A stretch of DNA of 64,000 nt from Gallaecimonas pentaromativorans (GTDB lineage Bacteria; Pseudomonadota; Gammaproteobacteria; Enterobacterales; Gallaecimonadaceae). The translations under genes were made by a program, and so were the position numbers. The DNA lies in NCBI RefSeq assembly GCF_003751625.1, contig NZ_RJUL01000006.1:186001-250000 (forward strand), in the 5' to 3' direction. The notes beneath the pieces were generated by a model. It was given only the letters and a program-made list of their open reading frames with translations. It did not search any database and was not told the DNA's origin. Each line of letters opens with the position of its first letter. The stretch's first letter is position 1. Positions 20,864-28,399 of this stretch are shown here, piece after piece.

Positions 20864-21481
20864 TCAGTCGTGCTCGCCCTGGTATTGGAAAACCGGCAGG
20901 CCGATGTTGAAGCGAAGGGCCAGCATCCGCATGGAAAAGCCCACCGCCAGGGTCACCAGGGTAGCCAGCAAGTCCGGTTGGCCAAGGGCAGTGAGCGCCA
21001 GATACAGCACCGCCGACACCAAAGACACCCCGGCGTAAATCTCCCTTTGGAACACCAAAGGGATACGGTTACACAGCATGTCGCGCAGGATGCCGCCAAA
21101 GACCCCAGTTATCACCGCCGAGATAACGGCAACCCCTGGGCCAAACTCCATGGACAGCGCCACCTTGACGCCGATGATGGAAAACACCACCAGCCCCAGG
21201 GCGTCGAGCAGCAAAAACACTTTGCGAAGGCGACTCATCAGCGGCGCTATCCAGGTGGTCACCAGGGCGGCGCAGCAGATGATGAGAATATACTGAGGGT
21301 GGGCGACCCAGGTCAGCGGGTAGTGGCCTAGCAGGATGTCGCGGATGGAGCCGCCACCGATGGCGGTAACGCAGGCGATGATCATGACCCCGAACAGGTC
21401 CATGCTGCGCCGGCCTGCGGCCAGGGCGCCGGTCATGGCTTCAGCGGTAATACCGATAATGTATAAAACAGTCAGCAACAT
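20864..21481 (-). CDS. yicG: TRIC-family cation channel, YicG-like (UPF0126)
   Basis: Membrane protein of 205 residues, exactly the E. coli YicG length. Two repeats of three helices each carry the family signature GGGSIRDILLG and GVFGGILRDMLC, and DALGLVVFSIIG lies between. I chose the ATG at 21481 (MLLTVLYIIGITAEAMTGA) since AAAGG sits nine bases upstream and the N-terminus matches YicG; an ATG three codons earlier is too close to that site. Related trimeric channels conduct monovalent cations; a glycine-related role has been proposed for some members. Confidence 0.93.
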   Translation of the reverse strand: MLLTVLYIIGITAEAMTGALAAGRRSMDLFGVMIIACVTAIGGGSIRDILLGHYPLTWVAHPQYILIICCAALVTTWIAPLMSRLRKVFLLLDALGLVVFSIIGVKVALSMEFGPGVAVISAVITGVFGGILRDMLCNRIPLVFQREIYAGVSLVSAVLYLALTALGQPDLLATLVTLAVGFSMRMLALRFNIGLPVFQYQGEHD

Positions 21482-21653
21482 GGCGGCCATCCTTTGATAA
21501 GGTGCTGCGATTATAAGGAGCTGGCGGCCAGTACGCACATGACCTTTTTTGCACCAATCCATTAGTTTTATTGATGCAAAATATGCGTAAAAGCCTTTAT
21601 TGGCGAGCAGCTGACCGCGCAAACCTTTTCCTGACCATAAGATGGAGTGATAA

Positions 21654-22076
21654 ATGAGAGCCGCCTTGCTGTTTGCCCTTTCCCTGCTGCTAAGTGCCTG
21701 TAGCCAGGCGCCGGATACCGGCGACATGACCCGCATCCTCAGCCGCCAGTACCAGCAGCAATTGGGGCCGGATGCGGTGCTTATTCGTAACCTCGAGAAG
21801 GTGGACGGCAAAGCCAAAGGCAAAGACGGTTACCTGGTGGATGTGAAGTACGACTTGGTTTTTCTCAAAGGCTTTGACCAGCTCACCGGCGAGGCGCAGG
21901 ATAAAGCCCGTGACGGCCAGTGGCTGGGCATGTTGGACAAGGGCCTGAGCCTTTGGCAACTGCACCTGACCTTCGGGAATTTCAAAAGCGGTGATGTGGT
22001 GCCGGTTGAGCAGCGCTATGAGCTGGTCAAAACCGACGCAGGTTGGGATCTTGCCGCCAACTGGGACAGCCACTGA
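21654..22076 (+). CDS. Small lipoprotein of unknown function
   Basis: Not recognised. 140 residues; ATG with GGAG six bases upstream; lipobox LLLSAC, lipidated Cys16. The mature part is a mixed alpha/beta domain with KGKDGYLVDVKYDLVFLKG and an amphipathic C-terminus ending in WDLAANWDSH. No cysteines after the lipid anchor. Divergent from yicG and followed by a 122-base gap with no clear terminator before the sulfur fusion gene. Confidence 0.82.
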   Translation: MRAALLFALSLLLSACSQAPDTGDMTRILSRQYQQQLGPDAVLIRNLEKVDGKAKGKDGYLVDVKYDLVFLKGFDQLTGEAQDKARDGQWLGMLDKGLSLWQLHLTFGNFKSGDVVPVEQRYELVKTDAGWDLAANWDSH

Positions 22077-22114
22077 TTTGTTTTTTATGGCTTTTTGCTA
22101 TCAATAACAACGCC

Positions 22115-22153
22115 ATATTCCAAAAGTGAATATCATTATTCATTTAGTGAATA
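22115..22153. promoter_or_regulatory. Two phased inverted repeats, candidate operator
   Basis: ATATTC-N7-GAATAT at 22115-22133 and TATTC-N7-GAATA at 22137-22153. Their centres are 21 bases apart, two helical turns, so two dimers would bind the same DNA face. Both share AGTGAATAT. The second overlaps TATAGT (22152-22157), a possible -10 for the fusion gene. No other palindrome of this kind is seen in the window. Confidence 0.6.
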
Positions 22154-22198
22154 TAGTATCGGGCTTTGTTCAGTCGTATAGGTTCAAGGAGCAGTAAT

Positions 22199-24436
22199 AT
22201 GGGCGCGCTTACCCCCTCCGGCATTGATGAGGTGTATCTCGATACCAACGCCACCACCCCGGTACTTCCCGAGGCCGTGGCCGCCGTAGAAGAGGTGATG
22301 CGAGCGCTTTACGGCAACCCCAGCTCCACCCATATTACCGGCCTCAAGGCTCGCCACCTGATGGAAAGCACCCGCCAGTTGGCCCGCCAGGTACTGGGTG
22401 CCAGTAATGGCCACCTTATCTTTACCTCCGGTGCCACCGAAGGCATTCAAACCGCCGTGGTGTCGGCACTGTCATCGGTTAAAAGCCAACCTGAGCTTCT
22501 CAATCGCCCCGGTAAACTGCTGCTTTACGGGGCAACCGAACACAAAGCGGTGCCCAACACCCTCAAGCACTGGAACCAATTGCTGGGCATCGATGCCGAA
22601 GTGATGGCCATTCCGGTGAATCACCAGGGGCTTTTGGATCTCGACTTTATCCGCCGCCACGCCAAAGACGCCTTGATGATCTGCACCATGGCGGTGAACA
22701 ACGAAACCGGCGCGCGCCAGGATTTAAGCGCTGTTGAAGAAGCAATTCGCAGCCAGAACCCGCAATGCCTGTGGATGGTCGATTGCGTGCAGGCCCTGGG
22801 TAAAATGCCTCTGGCCCTTAGCGACACCAGCATTGATTACGCTCCCTTCTCCGGCCACAAACTTTACGCCATGAAAGGCATCGGCCTTTTGTATGTGCGC
22901 CAAAAGGCGCCGTTTTCGCCCTTTATTGCCGGCGGCGGTCAAGAACAGGGGCTGCGCTCCGGCACCGAAAACCTGCCGGGTATCGCCTCGTTAAAGCCCA
23001 TTCTTGAGGCCTTGCTGGACCCGGCCCACAGCACCTTTCGCTCGGTTGACACCCTTAATGGCTTTCGGGCGCAGCTGGCCGACGCGCTGCTGACCGCCTT
23101 TCCCGGCCTGGTGTTTAACAACGATTTTTCGGTAAGCGTGCCAACCACGCTTAATTTTTCGGTAAAAGGCTTTGCCTCAAAAGAGCTGCTGGATTTGTTT
23201 GATGCCGCCAATATCCGGGTATCGAGCGGCTCGGCTTGCTCCTCCGGCGCCACCCGCTCTTTTGTACTGGACGCCATGGGCCTGCCGGCCTGGCAAAGCG
23301 AAGCGGCCATTCGCCTCTCCTTTGGCCCGGCCATGACCCAAGCCCAGCTTGACCACGCCTGTGAGCGTATCGCCAAGGCCAGCGACGCCCTGCGCTATTC
23401 TTGCCGCCACCCGGGCCATCTCAAGCCCACGGAACAGCTTGAAGGCTTGGTACAGCTTAAAAGCGGCGCCGATTGCTGCTATTTGTTGGTTAGCCAAGGC
23501 CAGGCGATAGTGATTGACCCGGTCTCGCCCCTTGTCGAGCGCCTGGTTGAAACCATCAGCTGCCAGGGTTTGCAGGTCGCCGCCATCCTCGACACCCATG
23601 GCCATGCCGACCACCTCTCTGCCGCGCCAGTGCTGGCCGAGCGCCTGGGCCTTGCCAGCAGCGACGTAGACGCCCTTGGCTGGCCACAGCAGGCAAGCAC
23701 TGGCCCCCTTGGCCTGCCCGCCATTGCTGTTGGCGACAATTGGCTAAGCCGCATGGCAACCCCAGGCCACACCAGCGACGCCGTCGCGCTGCTGCTGAGT
23801 AAGGGCGAGGATATTCAGGCCGCTTTTGTGGGCGACACCGTGCTGCACGGCGGCCTTGGCCGCACCGATTTTGAAAGCTCCGATGCCAAGGCCCTTTATC
23901 GCAGCCTAAAAGCGCTGGGCCAGCAGCTGCCGGCCAAAGCCTTGTTGTTGCCTGCCCATGACTATCACAACCTGCTCTTTACCTCCCTGGAGGCCGAGCG
24001 GCGCAGCAACCCGCTGCTGGCCCAGGTGCTGGCGCCGGTGTCGATGCTCGACGAAGCGGCTTTTGCCGACCAGAAAGCCCGCCTCGACCAAGCCCTCGAC
24101 ACCCCCATGGAGGGCTGCGAAATTCGCTGTGGGGTCACCAACCTCAACCTAAAACTCAGCGCCGAGCAGGAGCTGACATTGGACGATCTGGCCCTTCTCG
24201 ACACCCCCTTATTGGTGGACGTACGAGAAAGCCACGAGCACCACTTGCAGCATCTGGGCAATGACGCCAGCGCGCCGCTGTCGCGCCTGGCCCAATACCT
24301 TTTGGAGCACCCTGAGGACAAACCGCTGGTCTGTTATTGTCGCAGCGGTTCGCGCTCCCAAGTGGCTGCCGCTGCCCTCACCCGCCTTGGCCGCCGGGCT
24401 TACCACCTTAAAGGCGGGGTGGCCCTCAGCCAGTAA
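22199..24436 (+). CDS. Cysteine desulfurase / persulfide dioxygenase-like / rhodanese fusion
   Basis: A 745-residue three-enzyme sulfur protein. Residues 1 to about 385 are a class V PLP enzyme of the NifS/IscS type: YLDTNATTPV start, PLP Lys in SGHKLYAMKG, and catalytic Cys347 in SSGSACSSGATR. Residues about 405-640 are a metallo-beta-lactamase fold with HGHADH at 467-472, PGHTSDA, FVGDT and GRTDF, the pattern of ETHE1-type persulfide dioxygenases. Residues about 660-745 are a rhodanese with active-site loop CRSGSRS (Cys714). The ATG at 22199 has AAGGAG eight bases upstream. The desulfurase could hand its persulfide to the other domains for oxidation to sulfite or transfer to an acceptor. 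Monocistronic behind paired operators. Function of the assembled protein is inferred. Confidence 0.9.
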   Translation: MGALTPSGIDEVYLDTNATTPVLPEAVAAVEEVMRALYGNPSSTHITGLKARHLMESTRQLARQVLGASNGHLIFTSGATEGIQTAVVSALSSVKSQPELLNRPGKLLLYGATEHKAVPNTLKHWNQLLGIDAEVMAIPVNHQGLLDLDFIRRHAKDALMICTMAVNNETGARQDLSAVEEAIRSQNPQCLWMVDCVQALGKMPLALSDTSIDYAPFSGHKLYAMKGIGLLYVRQKAPFSPFIAGGGQEQGLRSGTENLPGIASLKPILEALLDPAHSTFRSVDTLNGFRAQLADALLTAFPGLVFNNDFSVSVPTTLNFSVKGFASKELLDLFDAANIRVSSGSACSSGATRSFVLDAMGLPAWQSEAAIRLSFGPAMTQAQLDHACERIAKASDALRYSCRHPGHLKPTEQLEGLVQLKSGADCCYLLVSQGQAIVIDPVSPLVERLVETISCQGLQVAAILDTHGHADHLSAAPVLAERLGLASSDVDALGWPQQASTGPLGLPAIAVGDNWLSRMATPGHTSDAVALLLSKGEDIQAAFVGDTVLHGGLGRTDFESSDAKALYRSLKALGQQLPAKALLLPAHDYHNLLFTSLEAERRSNPLLAQVLAPVSMLDEAAFADQKARLDQALDTPMEGCEIRCGVTNLNLKLSAEQELTLDDLALLDTPLLVDVRESHEHHLQHLGNDASAPLSRLAQYLLEHPEDKPLVCYCRSGSRSQVAAAALTRLGRRAYHLKGGVALSQ

Positions 24437-24506
24437 CGGATATTGCAAGGCCGGCGCCAATGGCAAACAATGTTAGCCACAACAACGATATAAACGGGTA
24501 AGAGGG

Positions 24507-24674
24507 ATGTTCGAACAGTTTGACCACGTGGTGAGGGTAATAGGCCTGGTGCTGCTGATACTGGGCTGGCTGCTGAAAAGCCGCAACACCATGCTGATTG
24601 GTGGCCTGCTTATCTTTGGCGCCGCCTTTATCAGCACCGAGCTGAGCGGCGCCATCGACAAGGCCGGTCACTAA
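24507..24674 (+). CDS. Small inner-membrane protein (55 residues)
   Basis: Short gene from ATG at 24507, with AGAGG close upstream. It has two hydrophobic helices (VIGLVLLILGWLL and MLIGGLLIFGAAFI) joined by Lys-Ser-Arg-Asn, then a polar tail ending DKAGH. The codon use (GC-rich third positions) matches neighbours, and a bidirectional terminator follows the stop at once, which supports a real gene. No function recognised. Confidence 0.65.
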   Translation: MFEQFDHVVRVIGLVLLILGWLLKSRNTMLIGGLLIFGAAFISTELSGAIDKAGH

Positions 24675-24700
24675 AAAGGGCGCCATTGGCGCCCTTTTTT
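24673..24700. terminator. Bidirectional terminator
   Basis: Twelve-base arms (AAAAAGGGCGCC and its complement) around ATT, between the small membrane protein gene and the convergent amidohydrolase gene; U-tracts both ways. Confidence 0.9.
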
Positions 24701-26351
24701 ATTCCACCCTGCGGTACACCGCCTTGCCTGCCAGCCAGGTTTCCCTGGGCTTTAGCTGCCAAATGTCACTGTCCGGCACGGTAAAGTAGTCGTCGTCCAA
24801 GATCACCAAATCCGCCCACTGCCCCGGCGCCAGACTGCCGGTGAATTTGTCCATAAAGGCCGCATAGGCCGCGCCACGGGTAAAATCATACAGCGCTTCT
24901 TCGCGGGTCAGGGCTTGTTCCTTGTGCCAGCCCTCTTTGGGCTGGCCGTGATGGTCCTGGCGGGTCACCGCCGCATAAAGGCCGTAGAAGGGGTTGGGGC
25001 TTTCCACCGGGAAATCCGAGCCGGCCGCCATCTTGACTCCAGCTTTGACCAGGCTGCGCCAGGCATAGGCCCCTTTGAGGCGGTCTTTGCCGATGCGGCT
25101 CTGGGCCATGTTCATGTCGGAGGTGGCGTGGGTGGGCTGGAAGGAGGCTATTACCCCAAGTTTGGCCATGCGCTCGATGTCGCCAAGGGTCATCACCTGG
25201 GCGTGCTCGATACGGTTGCGCCGGCCCTTGCGCTCGCTTGGAGGAAAGCTGGCGAAGGTGTCCAGCACCCGCTGGTTGGCGGCGTCGCCAATAGCATGAA
25301 CGTTCACCTGAAAACCGGCGTCAAAGGCGGCGCGCATCACCTTTTCCAGCTCGCCAGGGCCATAGAGCATTGAGCCTTTGTGGCCCGGTTTGTCGCTGTA
25401 ATCGGCCAGCATGGCGGCGCCTCGGCTGCCAAGGGCGCCGTCGGCAAATACCTTGACCGCCCGCGCTGCCAACAGATCGCTCCCTTGCCAGCCGATAGGG
25501 GCCTTCACGGCTTGCCAGGTGGCAGGCTTGGCTTCGAGCATGGCGTAAATGCGGGTAGTGAGGCTGGCTTGGCGCTGCTGATAGAGCTGCCAGGTGGGCA
25601 AGTCGACACCGGCGTCCCCTACCCCGGTAAGACCCACTTTGGCCATGATCCCAAGGGCAGCGTCCAGCGCCTGGCCGCGTAGCGCATCGCTGAGCTGTGG
25701 CAGGTGAGCAGTCATTAAATTCATGGCGTTATCCACCAGCACCCCGCTGGGCTGGCCGTCGCGGCCACGCAAGATTTGGCCACCACTGGGCTCGGGGGTT
25801 TTGGCGTTGATGCCGGCGAGAGTCAAGGCCGCCTGGTTGGCCCAGCCAGCGTGGCCATCCACCCGGCTTAGCCACACCGGGCGACCGTCGGTGAGCATGG
25901 CTAGGTCCGAGGCAGTGGGCATGCGTTTATCGGGCCACAGCTCCTGGTTCCAGCCCCAGCCTTGGATCCACGGCAGCTTGGGGTGCTTTTTAGCAAAGCG
26001 CGCCACCCTAGACAGGGCGTCGGCCAGGGATTTGGCGCCGGTTAAATCCACATTGAGAGTGCCTTCCCCGAGGGCCATTACGTGGCCATGGGCATCAATC
26101 AGCCCCGGCAGCACCGTTTTCCCGGCAAGATCCCTTACCTCTGCCCCTTGGGGGATGGCCAGGCGGTTATCGCCCCTTGCCAGGACTTTACCGTCTTCAA
26201 TCACCAGCCGGCTAAACGGCACCAGCTTGTCGCCCTGCCAGCCATAACCGGTGACGTTATCCAGCACCAGGCTTTGGGCCGAAAGGCCAAATGACAGCGC
26301 CGACAGGCCAAACGACAGCCCCGCCAGGGCCCTTACCAAACCACGAACCAT
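24699..26351 (-). CDS. Exported amidohydrolase (amidohydrolase family 3, YtcJ-like)
   Basis: A 550-residue metal-dependent hydrolase with a signal peptide. Motifs in order: metal-binding DAHGHV after VLPGLI, VDGHAGWAN, KVFADGALGSRGA, VHAIGDAAN, RIEHAQ and AGSDFPVESPNPF; a beta-sandwich is formed by both ends (LVIEDGKVLARG and WADLVILDDD). Family members hydrolyse amides or imines of varied small molecules; substrate unknown. The ATG at 26351 has AAGGAG five bases upstream. The signal peptide contains a perfect seven-residue duplication (LSFGLSA twice) encoded by a 21-base tandem repeat. It lies nine bases after the ATL gene, so probably in one transcript. Confidence 0.9.
   Translation of the reverse strand: MVRGLVRALAGLSFGLSALSFGLSAQSLVLDNVTGYGWQGDKLVPFSRLVIEDGKVLARGDNRLAIPQGAEVRDLAGKTVLPGLIDAHGHVMALGEGTLNVDLTGAKSLADALSRVARFAKKHPKLPWIQGWGWNQELWPDKRMPTASDLAMLTDGRPVWLSRVDGHAGWANQAALTLAGINAKTPEPSGGQILRGRDGQPSGVLVDNAMNLMTAHLPQLSDALRGQALDAALGIMAKVGLTGVGDAGVDLPTWQLYQQRQASLTTRIYAMLEAKPATWQAVKAPIGWQGSDLLAARAVKVFADGALGSRGAAMLADYSDKPGHKGSMLYGPGELEKVMRAAFDAGFQVNVHAIGDAANQRVLDTFASFPPSERKGRRNRIEHAQVMTLGDIERMAKLGVIASFQPTHATSDMNMAQSRIGKDRLKGAYAWRSLVKAGVKMAAGSDFPVESPNPFYGLYAAVTRQDHHGQPKEGWHKEQALTREEALYDFTRGAAYAAFMDKFTGSLAPGQWADLVILDDDYFTVPDSDIWQLKPRETWLAGKAVYRRVE
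26278..26319. repeat. Two-copy 21-base tandem repeat in a signal peptide
   Basis: Units 26278-26298 and 26299-26319 differ at two positions only. In frame it duplicates LSFGLSA in the hydrophobic core of the amidohydrolase signal peptide, so copy number changes would lengthen or shorten the signal by seven residues without a frameshift. Confidence 0.85.
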
Positions 26352-26360
26352 GACCACTCC

Positions 26361-26663
26361 TTACAATCCTGACCACAGTGCCTGGCGCAGATCCACCCGG
26401 CCACTGCGCTTGATAACCACCCCTTCGGCCAACAGCAGTTGATGCTGCTCCAGGTGCCCCTGGCTGTCTCTGACCGAGCAGCCACCCTGGGCGTTGACCA
26501 CCCGGTGCCAAGGCAGACCCGCCGGGCAACTGGCCATGTAGCGCCCCACCAGTCTTGGGTTCCAGCCAAGGATGGAGGCCAGTTGGCCATAGGTAGCCAC
26601 CTGGCCTGCCGGAATAAGGGCAACCAAAGTGTATAAGCGGGCGGGGTCGGTACTGGTGGCCAT
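26361..26663 (-). CDS. Alkyltransferase-like protein (ATL)
   Basis: A 100-residue relative of O6-methylguanine-DNA methyltransferase without the acceptor cysteine. The active-site PCHRV is replaced by PWHRVV, the hallmark of ATL proteins, while the DNA-binding helix GQVATYGQLASILG and the Arg of NPRLVGRYM are kept. ATLs bind O6-alkylguanine and hand the lesion to nucleotide excision repair. I use the ATG at 26663 (MATSTDPARL); its Shine-Dalgarno is weak, and an in-frame extension upstream is not conserved-looking. Upstream of the amidohydrolase gene by nine bases. Confidence 0.92.
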   Translation of the reverse strand: MATSTDPARLYTLVALIPAGQVATYGQLASILGWNPRLVGRYMASCPAGLPWHRVVNAQGGCSVRDSQGHLEQHQLLLAEGVVIKRSGRVDLRQALWSGL

Positions 26664-26726
26664 GGCAATTACAGGGGTTAATTTGTCTATAGGGTACCAG
26701 CGCCCGGTACCCTGGCACAGCGAAAT

Positions 26727-26751
26727 GAAAAAGGCGCCCTGCGGCGCCTTT
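26727..26751 (-). terminator. Terminator after the 395-residue lipoprotein gene
   Basis: AAAGGCGCC and GGCGCCTTT arms around CTGC, followed on the minus strand by TTTCATTTC; it starts just after the stop codon. Confidence 0.8.
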
Positions 26752-26754
26752 GCG

Positions 26755-27942
26755 TTATTTACTGAGGTAGGACTGGCCTTTACAGAAGTGCTCGACACAG
26801 GGGCTGGCAAAGCGCTTTTCAAGCCCTTTGAGGGTGGCCACCTTTTGTGGGGTGTCGAGGTTTAGCAGGGTAACGGCGGCGTCTTGCACACCGTCACGGC
26901 GCACATGCACCGGCATCACGGTGCGCTGGCCTTGGCCCAGCTCTTCCATGATTTGGCGCGCCTGACCGCAGCTGAACACATACTGGCCCTGGAAGGTCTG
27001 GCGGCTGGCCGACCAGTAGTTCCATTGCATTTCAAAGTCGTCCGGCTTGTAGGCGCACCAGTACTGGGTCAGGGACACCATCTGGCCCAGGTGATAATCC
27101 TTGGCCCGTACCGACCCCATCACCTCTTGGTTTACATCGCGGGTCGCCACCTGGAAGGTGCCCATGTTCATGCCTTTATGGCGCGACTTGGATACCCCAA
27201 CGTACTCCGGCTGCTGCCAGCTGTCTGGGCCGTCACTGCCATGAGCCACGGGCGCCATTGGCGCTTTATGAGCAGCAGGAGGCGCTTCGGCCACTTGGGT
27301 TTCGGCCTTGGCCGGTGCCGGCATGGGCACGGTCATGGTATCGGTGCTGGCGGTCACTACTGGCGGCGCCTTGCCTTCCAGCTGCAGATAAGAGCGGCTT
27401 TTGAGCATCTCAAAACGGGTTTTGATGCTGTCAATCTTGGCTACCGGCAAGGCGGTGCGCTGGCCGTTCTTCACATAGGTTTGAAAGGCGATGGTGCCGT
27501 ACTGGTCGAGGTAGAGGTCGATGTCCTGCTCGTCCATGCGGCGGCTGCCGTCAGGCAGGGTCAGGCGCCAGTCGGCGTCTTCTTCGTAACCAAAAAGGTT
27601 ACCGCCATCGACAAAGTAAAAGTGCTCACCGTAGCCGCCCTCTCCGGCTTCCAGTCGCTCTTTGAGATATTTCAGTTCACCCTGGTCGAAGTAGGCAACA
27701 TAGCTGGCGGTACCGTAACTGTCCTGCAGCTCGCCGGCGACTTTTTTCATGTCGTCGGTGTGGGCCAGGATCCAGTCCCGTTTGTTGTCCAGCGCGTCGC
27801 GAATTTCCGGCGATGGCAGGCCGATATCCACGGTGCGCTCGTCCGACGCCATGGGTACCGGCGCCTTGGTGGTGGGCTTATTCACACAGCCACAGAGCGC
27901 CAATGTTGCAAGCAACGCAGTCCCGATTTTTTTATTGTGCAT
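26755..27942 (-). CDS. Lipoprotein of unknown function
   Basis: Not recognised. 395 residues from ATG at 27942 with lipobox LCGC (Cys19). Residues about 30-200 form one domain with many aromatic residues (HFYFVDGGNLFGYEEDADW). A Pro/Ala/Lys-rich linker follows near 205-240, then a second domain with WCAYKPDDFEMQWNYWS and two late cysteines near the C-terminus (CVEHFC). The linker implies two globular parts joined by a flexible tether in the periplasm. The lone upstream region contains an orphan terminator and a 12-base palindrome. Confidence 0.82.
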   Translation of the reverse strand: MHNKKIGTALLATLALCGCVNKPTTKAPVPMASDERTVDIGLPSPEIRDALDNKRDWILAHTDDMKKVAGELQDSYGTASYVAYFDQGELKYLKERLEAGEGGYGEHFYFVDGGNLFGYEEDADWRLTLPDGSRRMDEQDIDLYLDQYGTIAFQTYVKNGQRTALPVAKIDSIKTRFEMLKSRSYLQLEGKAPPVVTASTDTMTVPMPAPAKAETQVAEAPPAAHKAPMAPVAHGSDGPDSWQQPEYVGVSKSRHKGMNMGTFQVATRDVNQEVMGSVRAKDYHLGQMVSLTQYWCAYKPDDFEMQWNYWSASRQTFQGQYVFSCGQARQIMEELGQGQRTVMPVHVRRDGVQDAAVTLLNLDTPQKVATLKGLEKRFASPCVEHFCKGQSYLSK

Positions 27943-27987
27943 GAGGCGTTTCTCAAGTTGCGGCAAACAAGGTTTTGGGGTTTTGTT

Positions 27988-28017
27988 AAAAAAAGGATAG
28001 CAAACGCTATCCCTTTT
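27988..28017. terminator. Orphan bidirectional terminator in a divergent gap
   Basis: GGATAGC (27995-28001), AAAC loop, GCTATCC (28006-28012), with seven A before and CTTTTT after, so it can stop transcription on either strand. It lies between two genes that diverge, where no transcript is expected to end. Confidence 0.7.
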
Positions 28018-28034
28018 TGTATTGCCTTACAAGG

Positions 28035-28046
28035 TCTTATATAAGA
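28035..28046. promoter_or_regulatory. 12-base palindrome, candidate operator
   Basis: TCTTATATAAGA, perfect, within the divergent gap 75 bases before the small lipoprotein gene. AT-rich and close to where the + strand promoter should be. Regulator unknown. Confidence 0.35.
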
Positions 28047-28120
28047 ACAGCATTTATGATGATGACATCACCTATTGATCAAGAAAATGCTTTGCTGATG
28101 CCGATGCATAAGGAAAAACC

Positions 28121-28399
28121 ATGATGAGCAAAAAACTGGTATTGCTGTTGCCCCTGTTGCTAAGTGCCTGCGCCGCCCACACCGGCGGCCGCGACGAATG
28201 CGCGGCCAACCTTGACAGCGCCTGGCAGGAACTGGACTTGGCCAAAGCCGAGGGCTTTGCCGGCACCGTCAGCTACACCAAGGCCCTGGGGCTGCTGTCC
28301 CTTGCCAAGGGCCAGCAGCAAATTGAGCGCTACCCCAGTTGCATCGAAAAGGCCAAGCGGGCCCGCTTTTACATCAGCGAGTCCCGCCAGGGCCGTTAA
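28121..28399 (+). CDS. Small lipoprotein of unknown function
   Basis: 92 residues with AAGGA upstream of ATG ATG. Lipobox LLLSAC (Cys17). The mature part is helical, with two amphipathic helices (SAWQELDLAKAEGFAGTVSY and KALGLLSLAKGQQQIERY), reminiscent of a tetratricopeptide-like helix pair, and ends KAKRARFYISESRQGR. I recall similar conserved small lipoproteins in Pseudomonas relatives but no function. Its stop codon overlaps by four bases the stop of the convergent HD-GYP gene. Confidence 0.82.
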   Translation: MMSKKLVLLLPLLLSACAAHTGGRDECAANLDSAWQELDLAKAEGFAGTVSYTKALGLLSLAKGQQQIERYPSCIEKAKRARFYISESRQGR

